Assembly: GCA_018266575.1 (NCBI GenBank)
Contig: JAFEAE010000018.1
Span: forward strand, 62,001-126,000
Direction of reading: 5' to 3'
DNA: 64,000 nt
DNA from: Bacteroidota bacterium
Lineage (GTDB): Bacteria > Bacteroidota > Bacteroidia > Chitinophagales > Chitinophagaceae
Shown: positions 1 through 9,056 of the stretch, piece by piece
Numbering within the stretch: position 1 is the first letter of the stretch
How the letters are laid out: each line of letters begins with the position of its first letter
Program-made: the position numbers and the translations under genes
Notes under the pieces: generated by a model
What the model saw: the letters and a program-made list of their open reading frames with translations, nothing else
What the model was told of the DNA's origin: nothing
The model's database searches: none

Positions 1-1
1 A

Positions 2-859
2 AATATTGAACATCTTTTTCATCTCGAACATTTCGAGTTTTATCATCACGATGTGAGCAAATTCGTTCACGTTCCCGGTGAACTTTCATACATTCTTCAT
101 TTTGCATCTCCAGCAAGCCCCATCGATTATCTGAAGATACCGATCCAGACATTAAAAGTAGGTTCACTCGGAACACACAATTGTCTTGGTTTGGCTAAGG
201 CAAAAAAAGCAAGGATATTGGTTGCATCAACTTCTGAAATATATGGTGATCCATTGGTACATCCGCAGAACGAGGAATATTGGGGAAATGTAAATCCTGT
301 AGGCCCCCGCGGCGTATATGATGAAGCGAAACGTTTCCAGGAGGCCATTACGATGGCCTATCATAATTTTCATGGGGTTGAAACACGCATTGTGCGGATA
401 TTTAACACCTATGGCCCGCGCATGCGATTGAATGATGGCCGTGCATTGCCTGCATTCATTGGCCAGGCATTACGCGGCGAAGACCTGACAGTTTTTGGCG
501 ATGGAAGCCAGACACGATCATTTTGTTTTGTTGACGATCTGATTGAAGGTATATATCGTTTATTGTTGAGCGATTACCATCTTCCTGTAAATATTGGTAA
601 TCCTGCGGAGATCACCTTGAAAGAATTTGCAGAAGAAGTAATTGCCCTGACCGGAACGAAACAAAAAATTATTTACCAGCCTCTTCCTGTTGATGATCCT
701 AAACAACGCCAGCCGGATATTACCAGGGCAAAAGCTGTCCTTGGATGGGAGCCAAAAATCAGCCGTAAAGATGGTTTGAAAATTACGTACGAATATTTCA
801 AATCACTTCCGCCGGAAGAATGGTATAAACAACCTAAAGAATTTCTAAGTAACAAATAA
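2..859 (+). CDS. UDP-glucuronate decarboxylase-like SDR (UDP-xylose synthase type), 5'-truncated
   Basis: Extended SDR enzyme of the UXS/dTDP-glucose dehydratase group. Such enzymes convert UDP-glucuronate to UDP-xylose in the cytoplasm. The reading frame is open back to the window edge (codon beginning at base 2), and the residues before the first possible internal start (GTG at 53) still fit the family, so the N-terminal Rossmann GxxGxxG part lies outside the window. Visible family marks are the HFASPAS strand, STSEIYGDP with the catalytic Ser/Thr, the YDEAK catalytic Tyr-Lys pair, [10 protein letters not shown] and [15 protein letters not shown]. The stop is followed one base later by a UDP-sugar dehydrogenase, which could supply UDP-glucuronate, so the two probably act in sequence. 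Family is secure. The exact product (xylose or a 4-keto intermediate) is inferred. Confidence 0.85.
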   Translation, partial: NIEHLFHLEHFEFYHHDVSKFVHVPGELSYILHFASPASPIDYLKIPIQTLKVGSLGTHNCLGLAKAKKARILVASTSEIYGDPLVHPQNEEYWGNVNPVGPRGVYDEAKRFQEAITMAYHNFHGVETRIVRIFNTYGPRMRLNDGRALPAFIGQALRGEDLTVFGDGSQTRSFCFVDDLIEGIYRLLLSDYHLPVNIGNPAEITLKEFAEEVIALTGTKQKIIYQPLPVDDPKQRQPDITRAKAVLGWEPKISRKDGLKITYEYFKSLPPEEWYKQPKEFLSNK

Positions 860-860
860 A

Positions 861-2141
861 ATGTACCAGGAACTCATAAATAAGAAAAAGAAGCTGGCAG
901 TGGTCGGGCTCGGTTATGTTGGGCTTCCTCTTGCATTGGAGTTTGCAAAAAAAATATCAGTGATAGGGTTTGATATTAATGAAAAACGGGTTGCCCAGAT
1001 GCAACAGTCGATCGATCCGAACAAAGAAGTCGGCAATGCCGATTTTCAGAATAAAGAGGTTGTTTTTACAAGCGATATTTCGGTTTTACAACAAGCGAAT
1101 TTTTTTATAGTTGCAGTACCTACGCCTGTCGATAAATACAATGTGCCTGACCTGAAACCATTGATTGGCGCTTCTGAAACAGTTGGAAAAGTTTTGAAAA
1201 AAGGAGATTATGTAGTGTACGAATCTACTACCTATCCCGGCTGTACGGAAGAAGATTGTTTGCCTGTGTTGGAAAAAAAATCAGGATTGAAAATGGGCCT
1301 CGATTTTAAACTTGGTTATTCTCCTGAACGCATTAATCCGGGTGATAAAAAAAATACATTGCGTACGGTAATGAAAGTCGTTTCGGGAAATGATGCTGAA
1401 TCGCTTGATGAAATTGCAAAAACGTATGAACTGGTTGTTGATGCCGGGGTGCACCGGGCGCCATCCATTAAGGTTGCAGAAGCCAGCAAGATCGTTGAAA
1501 ATACACAACGTGATTTGAATATTGCATTGATGAATGAATTGTCGCTCATCTTCGACCGCATTGGCATCAATACGTATGATGTAATAGAAGCTGCGGGAAC
1601 AAAATGGAATTTTCTGAAATTTCAACCGGGTTTGGTTGGAGGTCATTGTATTGGCGTTGACCCATATTATCTCACGCATAAAGCTGCGGCATTAGGATAT
1701 GAATCGAAAGTGATTTCATCATCGCGTTATATCAATGACGACATGGCGAAATATGTCGCAAGAAAAATCATTACACATGTTGTGCGAAATTCCAATGACC
1801 CAAAAGTGCTTGTTAAAGGAGTGACGTTTAAAGAAAATGTAAGTGATATACGCAATTCAAAAATTGTAGATACTGTAAAAGAATTGCTTGCGTTTAATAT
1901 AAAAGTAGATGTGGAAGATCCGTTTGCCGAGGAAGAGGAAGTGTTTGAGGAATATGGGTTGCACCTTACTAAAAAAGTAGCAGACGATTATGATGCAGTA
2001 ATTATAACTGTACCGCACCAGCAATATGTAATGCTGGATGAAAAAGATTTTGCAGCAATAACAAAAGACGAAGCGCTGATCGCTGATTTGAAAGGTGTTT
2101 TTAAAAATAAAATCAATAACAGAAAATACTGGAGTTTATAA
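861..2141 (+). CDS. UDP-sugar 6-dehydrogenase (UDP-GlcNAc/GalNAc or UDP-Glc dehydrogenase, TviB/WbpO-like)
   Basis: NAD-dependent nucleotide-sugar dehydrogenase of 426 residues, the normal family length. It oxidises C6 of a UDP-hexose or UDP-N-acetylhexosamine to the uronic acid. The N-terminal Rossmann motif VVGLGYVGLPLALEF is at about residues 14-28, the central domain carries YSPERINPGD, and the catalytic Cys is in GGHCIGVDPYYLTH near residue 260. The C-terminal UDP-binding domain has the GVTFKENVSDIRNS motif. Overall wording (VPTPVD, NTQRDLNIALMNE) looks more like the TviB/WbpO/VipA branch than like Ugd, so an N-acetyl sugar substrate is possible. The stop overlaps the rfbB start by one base, which indicates translational coupling. 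Confidence 0.88.
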   Translation: MYQELINKKKKLAVVGLGYVGLPLALEFAKKISVIGFDINEKRVAQMQQSIDPNKEVGNADFQNKEVVFTSDISVLQQANFFIVAVPTPVDKYNVPDLKPLIGASETVGKVLKKGDYVVYESTTYPGCTEEDCLPVLEKKSGLKMGLDFKLGYSPERINPGDKKNTLRTVMKVVSGNDAESLDEIAKTYELVVDAGVHRAPSIKVAEASKIVENTQRDLNIALMNELSLIFDRIGINTYDVIEAAGTKWNFLKFQPGLVGGHCIGVDPYYLTHKAAALGYESKVISSSRYINDDMAKYVARKIITHVVRNSNDPKVLVKGVTFKENVSDIRNSKIVDTVKELLAFNIKVDVEDPFAEEEEVFEEYGLHLTKKVADDYDAVIITVPHQQYVMLDEKDFAAITKDEALIADLKGVFKNKINNRKYWSL

Positions 2142-3205
2142 TGGCACAATTCTCGAAAAAAATAATGATAACGGGTGGGGCCGGTTTTATAGGTTCACAT
2201 GTGGTACGTTTGTTTGTAACAAAATACCCGGGATACCAGATTGTAAATTTCGATTTGCTTACTTATGCTGGCAATCTTGAAAACCTGAGGGATATCGAGT
2301 CTATGCCGAATTATATATTTGAGAAAGGGGATATTACTGATGAAAAACGTCTTAACGAGTTATTCAATCAATACCATTTTGATGCTGTAATTCATCTTGC
2401 TGCAGAAAGCCACGTGGACCGTTCTATTCTTGACCCATTGGCTTTTGTAAGAACAAATGTTTTGGGGACTGCAACATTATTAAATGTTAGCCGCAATCAC
2501 TGGAAAGATAAATACGAAGGAAAATTATTTTATCACGTTTCAACAGATGAAGTGTATGGCTCGCTTGGAGAAGAAGGTTTCTTTACTGAAGAAACTCCCT
2601 ATGATCCGAGGTCGCCGTATTCTGCATCCAAAGCATCTTCCGATCATTTTGTGATGGCATATCATCACACGTATGATCTTCCGGTTATCATGTCGAATTG
2701 TTCGAATAACTATGGATCAAATCATTTCCCGGAAAAACTAATTCCCTTAATGATCAACAATATCAAAAACAATAAACCATTACCTGTTTACGGAAAAGGA
2801 GCCAATGTGCGTGATTGGTTATATGTTGATGACCATGCACGTGCTATTGATACTATTTTTCACAATGGAAAAATCGGTGAGAAATATAATGTTGGCGGAT
2901 TTAATGAATGGAAAAATATCGACATTGTACATTTGCTTTGCAGGATAATGGATAAAAAATTAAACCGCGCAGAAGGGGAATCAGCAAAGCTTATCACTTT
3001 TGTAAAAGACAGGCCGGGCCACGATTTGCGCTACGCTATTGATGCAACAAAACTGAATAAGGAGTTGGGCTGGAAACCATCTCTTCAGTTTGAAGAAGGA
3101 CTTGAAAAAACAGTTGACTGGTATTTGAAAAATGAAGATTGGGTAAACGATGTTACATCAGGCAATTATCAAAAATATTACGAGCAGCAATATGCGAAAA
3201 GATAA
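2141..3205 (+). CDS. rfbB: dTDP-glucose 4,6-dehydratase
   Basis: Catalyses the second step of dTDP-L-rhamnose synthesis, dTDP-glucose to dTDP-4-keto-6-deoxyglucose. The 354 residues match the usual RmlB length. Seen in the protein: NAD-binding GGAGFIGSHV at about residues 11-20, HLAAESHVDRS, the STDEVYGSLGE signature with the Thr-Asp-Glu active-site triad, the catalytic YSASKASSDH, and NNYGSNHFPEKLIP. The start codon shares its A with the upstream stop. rfbC and rfbD follow directly. The first enzyme of the pathway, RfbA, is not in the window. Confidence 0.96.
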   Translation: MAQFSKKIMITGGAGFIGSHVVRLFVTKYPGYQIVNFDLLTYAGNLENLRDIESMPNYIFEKGDITDEKRLNELFNQYHFDAVIHLAAESHVDRSILDPLAFVRTNVLGTATLLNVSRNHWKDKYEGKLFYHVSTDEVYGSLGEEGFFTEETPYDPRSPYSASKASSDHFVMAYHHTYDLPVIMSNCSNNYGSNHFPEKLIPLMINNIKNNKPLPVYGKGANVRDWLYVDDHARAIDTIFHNGKIGEKYNVGGFNEWKNIDIVHLLCRIMDKKLNRAEGESAKLITFVKDRPGHDLRYAIDATKLNKELGWKPSLQFEEGLEKTVDWYLKNEDWVNDVTSGNYQKYYEQQYAKR

Positions 3206-3256
3206 CTGTTTATTTAGAACATGCTTGTTTAAAACTAACTAATATCATTTTAAATT

Positions 3257-3811
3257 ATGTCTTTTTCAGCTACAGAATTCCCCGGGCTTCTTGTTTTTGA
3301 ACCGCGTGTTTTTGAAGACAACAGAGGGTTTTTTTTTGAATCATATAACGAAAGGAATTTTCATTTACATTCATTGAGTTTTCATTTTGTACAGGATAAT
3401 CAATCGCATTCCACTTATGGTGTTATCAGGGGTTTGCATTACCAGTTAAACCCATTTGCTCAAACCAAATTGGTAAGAGTACTGTATGGAAAAATACTGG
3501 ATGTTGTTGTTGATATCCGGAAAGGTTCGCCACGTTTTGGGAAAGCATATTCTATTGAATTGTCAGGGGAAAATAAAAAACAACTTCTTGTTCCGAGAGG
3601 TTTTGCCCATGGCTTTTCTGTACTGAGCGAAACCGCAGGGGTTTTATATAAGTGCGATAATCCGTATAGTAAAGAAAGCGAGGCGGGTATTATTTATAAT
3701 GATCCATCATTGCAAATAGATTGGAAAATCCCACCGGATAAAGCCATCATTTCTCCCAAAGATGTTGAACTGCCATCGTTCGAACAAAGTATTAATAATT
3801 TTGATTTTTAA
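3257..3811 (+). CDS. rfbC: dTDP-4-dehydrorhamnose 3,5-epimerase
   Basis: Cupin-fold epimerase of 184 residues (typical for RmlC) that inverts C3 and C5 of dTDP-4-keto-6-deoxyglucose. Characteristic parts are FFESYNERNF near the N terminus, DNQSHSTYGVIRGLHYQ with the catalytic His, KLVRVLYGKILDVVVDIR, and PRGFAHGFSVLSE with the second conserved His. It sits between rfbB and rfbD, with about 50 bases before it and 14 after, so one mRNA is likely. Confidence 0.95.
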   Translation: MSFSATEFPGLLVFEPRVFEDNRGFFFESYNERNFHLHSLSFHFVQDNQSHSTYGVIRGLHYQLNPFAQTKLVRVLYGKILDVVVDIRKGSPRFGKAYSIELSGENKKQLLVPRGFAHGFSVLSETAGVLYKCDNPYSKESEAGIIYNDPSLQIDWKIPPDKAIISPKDVELPSFEQSINNFDF

Positions 3812-3825
3812 ACAGCGATAAGCAA

Positions 3826-4692
3826 ATGTCGAAACCAAAAATTATTGTAACCGGGGCAAACGGACAATTGGGTAAGGAACTTCAGGTAGCTTCATCATCA
3901 TTTCCTCAATTCGAATTTATTTTTTTATCAAAAGAAGAATTGCCAATCGAAAATGCAGATGTTGTAAAAAAAATTTTTTCAGATAAGCAGCCATTATTTT
4001 GCATTAACTGCGCTGCTTATACCGCAGTAGATAAAGCAGAATCAGAAAAAGAAAAAGCATTCTTAATTAATGCGGAAGCTGTGGGTATTCTTGGTAAAGC
4101 ATGCGCATCAGTGAACGCAAAATTCATTCACATTTCTACGGACTATGTTTTTGACGGGTCTTCATCAACTCCATTAAAAGAAACTGATTCAACAAATCCT
4201 GTAAATATTTACGGCGAGTCAAAATTGCTTGGGGAAATGAAGGCGTTTGAATACTGCAAAGAAACAATGGTGATACGTACATCGTGGGTCTATTCTGAGT
4301 TTGGAAATAATTTTGTGAAAACGATGATCCGGTTAATGAAAGAAAGGGAGTCTTTAAATGTGATTAATGATCAAACTGGTTCACCAACTTATGCTGCAGA
4401 CCTTGCTAAAGCAATTCTGGAAATCATTGCCGGCAAAAAATTTACCCCGGGCATTTATAATTACAGTAATGAAGGTGAGATAACATGGTATCAGTTTGCA
4501 ATTGCAATAAAAGAATTAACAGCAAGCCCATGCGTAGTACATCCTATATCAACTTCTCAATATCCGACGCCGGCAAAACGCCCGCAATATTCATTACTGG
4601 ATAAGGCAAAGATTAAAGAAATTTATGATATAAATATTCCTCAATGGAAAGCAAGCCTTGTTGCCTGCATCAGCAGGTTAAACACGAAGTAA
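3826..4692 (+). CDS. rfbD: dTDP-4-dehydrorhamnose reductase
   Basis: NAD(P)H-dependent SDR that makes dTDP-L-rhamnose in the last step of the pathway. It has 288 residues. The protein shows the dinucleotide motif VTGANGQLGKEL near residues 8-19, CAAYTAVDKAE, STDYVFDGSS, the catalytic YGESKLLGE, RTSWVYSEFGNNFVKTM, and DQTGSPTYAADLA. It ends the nucleotide-sugar block. A 339-base gap with a candidate promoter separates it from the export genes. Confidence 0.95.
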   Translation: MSKPKIIVTGANGQLGKELQVASSSFPQFEFIFLSKEELPIENADVVKKIFSDKQPLFCINCAAYTAVDKAESEKEKAFLINAEAVGILGKACASVNAKFIHISTDYVFDGSSSTPLKETDSTNPVNIYGESKLLGEMKAFEYCKETMVIRTSWVYSEFGNNFVKTMIRLMKERESLNVINDQTGSPTYAADLAKAILEIIAGKKFTPGIYNYSNEGEITWYQFAIAIKELTASPCVVHPISTSQYPTPAKRPQYSLLDKAKIKEIYDINIPQWKASLVACISRLNTK

Positions 4693-5031
4693 TTAGATTA
4701 ATGAGCAAAATCAGGGTTTCTGTCTGTAAACCTGCAGGTTGATTGATTATTAAGTTCTTAACTTTTTTTGCCGAATAATTTTGCATTTGCTAAAAAAACT
4801 ATATCTTGTGCCTTAATTAAGGTTAAGAAGGAAAGAAAATTCTTTCAGTTAGTATCAAATTCTCTTCATATCTCGTTATAATCTTCCTATTATCCTGCAG
4901 AATGCCGATAACGCCTTTATCTAAGAATACCACTCGGAATTTTAAATTATCCCTGAAGAACATAATAATGTGTTGCTGACAATAGGCGGGCGTTTTTTAA
5001 CTTTACGGCAATTATTCTTTAATTGGTAACT
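4693..5031 (+). other. Intergenic leader between rfbD and the export lipoprotein gene
   Basis: A 339-base stretch without a credible gene. It holds a perfect 12-bp palindrome, AACCTGCAGGTT, at 4729-4740, and a TAATTTTG -7-like element at 4776-4783. If that promoter is real, the transcript starts near 4787 and carries a 5' untranslated leader of about 245 nt before the ATG at 5032. No T-rich rho-independent terminator was seen. Confidence 0.5.
4776..4783 (+). promoter_or_regulatory. Candidate -7 promoter element for the EPS export genes
   Basis: TAATTTTG fits the Bacteroidota -7 consensus TAnnTTTG. No good TTTG -33 element lies at the usual 19-21 base spacing, so the call rests on the -7 box and its intergenic position. 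Confidence 0.35.
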
Positions 5032-5877
5032 ATGATAGCAAGAACCTTTAAAACAATGGGTGGATCCCTGGTGCTTACATTTTTTTGGATTTTCTTATTG
5101 ACCTCCTGCGTAAGTTCAGGTCACATTGAACGTGGCGGCGGAAATGGTAATGGAAAAGGCAGCAGCAAAGTTGCATATTTCAATGGTATAGACGATGCGG
5201 TACTCAAAACAGGAATTACAGCTTCAGAACCAGTAATTCAAAAAAATGACCTGTTAAGTATCACTGTAAGCAGTGACAATCCTGAGGCATCGGCAATCTT
5301 TAATACCCCAAACCAAACATCGTATACAAGTAGTATAATAGTAGCTGAGAACGCAGTAACTATTTCCGGTTATCTCGTGAATTCTGATGGGGATATCCAG
5401 TTCCCGGTTTTAGGAACTGTTCACGTTGCAGGAAGCACGAAGAAACAAGTTACGAATATGATTACTCAGCAGTTATTGGACAGGAAATTATTAATAGATC
5501 CGATTGTTTCCATACGCTATTTAAATTTTAAAGTAAGTGTGTTGGGTGAAGTTGCAAGGCCGGGAGTGATAAATATCCCGAACGAAAAAGTTACCATTCT
5601 TGAAGCTTTGGGATTGGCTGGTGATTTGACGATTTATGGAAAACGCGATAATGTGCTTTTGATACGTGAAAAAGAAAATGGAGATAAAATTATTAAACGC
5701 ATCAATTTAGGTTCCGAAGAAATATTAAGCTCGCCTTATTATTATCTTAAATCGAATGATGTGATTTATGTTGAACCGAATAAAAATAAAATAGCAAGTG
5801 TTAGCCGTACCGTAGTTCTTTTGCCGGTGATCCTGTCGGGTATTTCATTGCTGATTATTGCAGCACAAAGGCTTTAA
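5032..5877 (+). CDS. Wza-like polysaccharide export lipoprotein
   Basis: Outer-membrane polysaccharide export protein (Poly_export/SLBB type), the presumed exit channel for the EPS. The frame also allows a TTG at 5023, but the ATG at 5032 gives a proper lipoprotein signal: MIARTF, a hydrophobic stretch, then the LTSC lipobox with lipidation Cys about 27 residues in. Next come a Gly/Asn-rich linker, the export domain (IQKNDLLSITVSSDNPEAS, DGDIQFPVLGTVHVAG), an SLBB-like segment (VSVLGEVARPGVINIPNEKVTILEALGLAGDLT) and a C-terminal hydrophobic segment. The autokinase gene starts 33 bases after the stop, the usual Wza-Wzc pairing. Confidence 0.9.
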   Translation: MIARTFKTMGGSLVLTFFWIFLLTSCVSSGHIERGGGNGNGKGSSKVAYFNGIDDAVLKTGITASEPVIQKNDLLSITVSSDNPEASAIFNTPNQTSYTSSIIVAENAVTISGYLVNSDGDIQFPVLGTVHVAGSTKKQVTNMITQQLLDRKLLIDPIVSIRYLNFKVSVLGEVARPGVINIPNEKVTILEALGLAGDLTIYGKRDNVLLIREKENGDKIIKRINLGSEEILSSPYYYLKSNDVIYVEPNKNKIASVSRTVVLLPVILSGISLLIIAAQRL

Positions 5878-5910
5878 GCGACTATCATCGAAACAACTTA
5901 AGAGACCACT

Positions 5911-8265
5911 ATGAACAAGATGCACGTTTTAAAAAGACAAAGCAAAAGCGAAGCTGAAGATGTTGGCTTTTTTAAGCAACTATCTTTCAAGTATCTTCCC
6001 TTTTGGCCACTCTTTGCTGCGTTGATCATTATCTTCAGCGTACTGGGGTATTTTTATGTAAAAAATGCAATTCCCATTTACGAATCAACAGCTTCTATCT
6101 TATTAAAAGATGAGAAGAAAGGGCTTGATGAATCAAAAATGATCGAATCCCTCGACCTTTTCGGACAAAAAAATATCGTAGAAAACGAAGTCGAAGTTAT
6201 CCGTTCAAAAGAAGTATTGTCGCAGGTTGCGATAGATATGAAATTGTATGCACCAATTTTTGAACAACAAAAATTAAAAACTATTTCAGCATACATGAGC
6301 AGCCCCATTACTGTAGAAATGCGCAATCCTGGTGCAATAGTAATGCCTGTAAGCAAAATTTATTTTAATTATCCTGGCGATAGCACCATTACTGTTGGAA
6401 ATAATCAATATGCACTCAACCAATGGGTAACTACACAATGGGGTGAAATGCGTTTTACAAAAAACCCATTGTATCAGCCGTCAGATAAACAATCAAAATA
6501 TTATTTTTCACTTCTTGATTTGGACGGCGTTGCAAAAGGACTTGCAGAAAATCTTAAAGTAAGCCCAATAAGCAAACAATCCACCGTAGTTACTTTGAAA
6601 TTAAGAGGGCCGGTAAAAAGGGCTAATGAAGCAATTTTAAGCGACATCCTAAATGTATATGTTGGTAATGCGATTAGTGAAAAAACCGCATTTGCTGCAA
6701 AAACGCTTGACTTTTTTGACAGCAGGTTAAAGATCGTTGCACACGAATTGGATTCGATCGAAAATGGTATCCAAAAATACCGTAACCAGAAAGGTGTGGT
6801 TGATATCAGCACGCAAAGTAAATTATATCTTGAAAGTGTTCAACAGAGCGACCAGCAGTTAGGACAGGTGAATATGCAACTTCAGGTTTTAGATAATGTA
6901 AATGATTACGTGCAATCTAAAAATAATGGAGGTAACATCGTTGCACCGTCTATGTTCGGCATTTCTGATCCTGTACTTTCTCAGTTGTTGGAAAAATTAA
7001 ATGATAAACAAGTACAGTATGAGAAGTTAAGAAAAACAACAGGTGAGAATAGCCCGCTTCTGGTTTCTTTAAGAAATGAAATAGATAAGTTGCGCCCCAG
7101 CATCATGGATAATATTAAAAGCCAGCGCCAGGGGCTTCAAACAAGCAGGGATAATCTTGCACAACAAAGCAATAAAACGTCTGCTATACTAAGTTCTATT
7201 CCTCAGAAAGAAAGGGAACTGGTAGAAGTAAGCCGCGAGCAAAGCATTAAAAACAGCATCTATTCTTATTTATTACAAAAAAGGGAAGAAGCATCTATAT
7301 CATCAAATTCAGTAGTTGCAAACAGCCGGATTGTAGACAGGCCTTATTCAACTCCGTTTCCTGTTAGCCCTAACAAACCAATGATCATGCTGGTGTTCCC
7401 GCTTCTGGGAATATTAATAGGCGCAGCAATAGTGAACCTGAAAAGATTATTCAATACCAAAATCCTCTTCAGGTCTGAGATTGAAAAAGCAACTTCGTTT
7501 CCGGTGTTGGGGGAACTTAGTTTTGATAAATCAAAAAATCCGTTGGTAATGACTTCTGCAAAAAGAAGTTTTATCATGGAGCAATTCAGGCAATTGCGTG
7601 TTGCTGTAGCATTAGGCAACCTCGGCAACCCTGTAAAAACAAAAAAGATCATTGTTACGTCTTCAATAGAAGGAGAAGGAAAAAGTTTTGTTGCAGCAAA
7701 TCTTGCAATAAGCCTGGCATTAGCAGGTAAAAAAGTGGTGCTGGTAGATTTTGACATGCATCAGCCGAAGCTCAACGAAATGTTTAACCTGGATAATGAA
7801 GTGGGGATTGCCAGTTATCTGTTAGGCACTCACGACGGGGACCAGATCATTCAATCAATGCCTTCCATCAGTCATAATTTTTCGCTGATACTTTCAGGTG
7901 GTACTCCACCTAATCCATCAGAATTAATTTTGAATACAAAGATTGAAAAATTATTGAATTACCTGGAGTCGATGTTTGATGTTGTAGTGATCGACTGTCC
8001 TCCTGTATTGCCGGTAACCGACACATTAGTGATCAGCCAGTATGCAAACGCAATGTTGTATGTGGTGAGACATGGATATACTCCGAAAGTCCACATTAAA
8101 ATGCTCGATGAAAATATGGAGCAGCACAACATCAGGAACCTTGGAATTGTGTTTAATGGTGTGAAGAAAAGAGGTTTCTCTGGTTATGGTTACGGTTATG
8201 GATATGGCCACAACTATGCGTATGGTTATGGCAACAAGAAAAAGAAGAAGAAAAAAGTGGTTTAA
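5911..8265 (+). CDS. Wzc-like chain-length determinant and tyrosine autokinase
   Basis: Inner-membrane co-polymerase with a cytoplasmic bacterial tyrosine kinase, controlling EPS chain length and export. In order: a first transmembrane segment (about residues 31-50), a Wzz-type periplasmic domain, a coiled-coil GNVR-like region, a second transmembrane segment near residues 490-510, then the BY-kinase. The kinase has Walker A SSIEGEGKS (about 583-591), Walker A' VVLVDFDMHQP (about 608-618) and Walker B VVVIDCPPVLP (about 690-700). The C terminus is a Tyr/Gly cluster (GYGYGYGYG and NYAYGYG) followed by a run of seven lysines. That cluster is the expected autophosphorylation tail. The length of 784 is normal for GumC/Wzc fusions in this phylum. 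Confidence 0.92.
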   Translation: MNKMHVLKRQSKSEAEDVGFFKQLSFKYLPFWPLFAALIIIFSVLGYFYVKNAIPIYESTASILLKDEKKGLDESKMIESLDLFGQKNIVENEVEVIRSKEVLSQVAIDMKLYAPIFEQQKLKTISAYMSSPITVEMRNPGAIVMPVSKIYFNYPGDSTITVGNNQYALNQWVTTQWGEMRFTKNPLYQPSDKQSKYYFSLLDLDGVAKGLAENLKVSPISKQSTVVTLKLRGPVKRANEAILSDILNVYVGNAISEKTAFAAKTLDFFDSRLKIVAHELDSIENGIQKYRNQKGVVDISTQSKLYLESVQQSDQQLGQVNMQLQVLDNVNDYVQSKNNGGNIVAPSMFGISDPVLSQLLEKLNDKQVQYEKLRKTTGENSPLLVSLRNEIDKLRPSIMDNIKSQRQGLQTSRDNLAQQSNKTSAILSSIPQKERELVEVSREQSIKNSIYSYLLQKREEASISSNSVVANSRIVDRPYSTPFPVSPNKPMIMLVFPLLGILIGAAIVNLKRLFNTKILFRSEIEKATSFPVLGELSFDKSKNPLVMTSAKRSFIMEQFRQLRVAVALGNLGNPVKTKKIIVTSSIEGEGKSFVAANLAISLALAGKKVVLVDFDMHQPKLNEMFNLDNEVGIASYLLGTHDGDQIIQSMPSISHNFSLILSGGTPPNPSELILNTKIEKLLNYLESMFDVVVIDCPPVLPVTDTLVISQYANAMLYVVRHGYTPKVHIKMLDENMEQHNIRNLGIVFNGVKKRGFSGYGYGYGYGHNYAYGYGNKKKKKKKVV

Positions 8266-8516
8266 TAAAACGCCGCTTCAAATTATAAATTCCCGCCAGG
8301 GAGTTAAAATCCAATATCCCTTTGTTTGATGCAGTCTGCTGCATTGCGCAAAGTGCGACGTAGTTAGTTTCTTAATTGCACTCGAAAGAACCTAAAGATC
8401 CCATCCCAACGAGCAACGGCCATTAGTCGGCTACCCTAAGTAATCTATGTAGTAGTGTTGATGGTTTTTGCCTCGGACCGAGTACTAAATTAATTGAAAC
8501 CCTAATTACGTCAAGT
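8266..8516 (+). other. Leader region of the NusG-like gene
   Basis: About 250 bases between the autokinase gene and the antiterminator gene with no credible ORF. Local dyads are ATGCAG-N4-CTGCAT at 8329-8344 and the small dyad CTCGG-A-CCGAG near 8473-8483. No TAnnTTTG element was found, so transcription may read in from the export genes. A structured RNA target for the NusG-like protein is possible but not shown. Confidence 0.4.
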
Positions 8517-9056
8517 ATGCAAAACTTTACAAAGAACTGGTATGTAGTTTATACCAGGCCAAAATGGGAAAAAAAGGTTGCAGAGCAATTAACGAGAAAA
8601 AAGATTAACAGCTTTTGTCCCTTGAACCGTATTCCTAAAGAATGGAACGACAAGAAAAAATTTGTGTTGGAACCACTCTTCGCCTCTTATGTTTTTGCCA
8701 ATTTAAGTGAAACGGAATTTTTCAAAGTACGCCAGACCGATGGTGTTATCAGCATTGCATACTGGTTGGGGAACCCGGCTATTATACGTGATGAAGAAAT
8801 AGAAACCATCAAAATGTTTGTTTCTGATTATGCAAATGTTGTTGTTGAAAAAACATACGTGAACCTAAGCGATAATGTCAGGATCATAACGGAGCCTTTC
8901 GTTAAACGTGAAGGAAACCTGCTCGAAGTAAGAAACAAAACAGTTAAAGCTGTATTACCGACATTAGGCCATACGTTAAAAGCTGAATTGATAAAGGAAT
9001 CCGAAAATGTGGAATCCATCAATTATTTCAAAACGCTGGACGAAGCGATAAAATAA
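8517..9056 (+). CDS. NusG/RfaH-like transcription antiterminator (UpxY-type)
   Basis: Specialised NusG paralog of 179 residues. The NusG N-terminal domain is clear: NWYVVYTRPKWEKKVAEQL near residues 7-25, then PLFASYVFANL and VISIAYWLGNPAIIRDEEI. It is followed by a short C-terminal KOW-like part (VRIITEPFVKREGNLLEVRN). The housekeeping NusG is normally found beside rplK, so this copy inside an EPS locus is most likely a locus-specific elongation factor, as UpxY proteins are for Bacteroides capsule operons (family knowledge). It lies between two long leader regions and precedes the flippase and glycosyltransferase block, its probable target. Confidence 0.85.
   Translation: MQNFTKNWYVVYTRPKWEKKVAEQLTRKKINSFCPLNRIPKEWNDKKKFVLEPLFASYVFANLSETEFFKVRQTDGVISIAYWLGNPAIIRDEEIETIKMFVSDYANVVVEKTYVNLSDNVRIITEPFVKREGNLLEVRNKTVKAVLPTLGHTLKAELIKESENVESINYFKTLDEAIK

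Noticed and set aside
1281..1679. 132-codon ORF antisense to the UDP-sugar dehydrogenase gene
   Set aside because: Shadow of a well-conserved gene in another frame.
4729..4740. Palindrome AACCTGCAGGTT as a terminator of rfbD
   Set aside because: No loop and no T tract follow. Kept only as an unassigned dyad in the leader.
8335..8365. Third copy of the GTACAAGAGTGCGA repeat
   Set aside because: Only CTGCTGCAT and AAGTGCGACG resemble the repeat. The match is too short to claim a copy.
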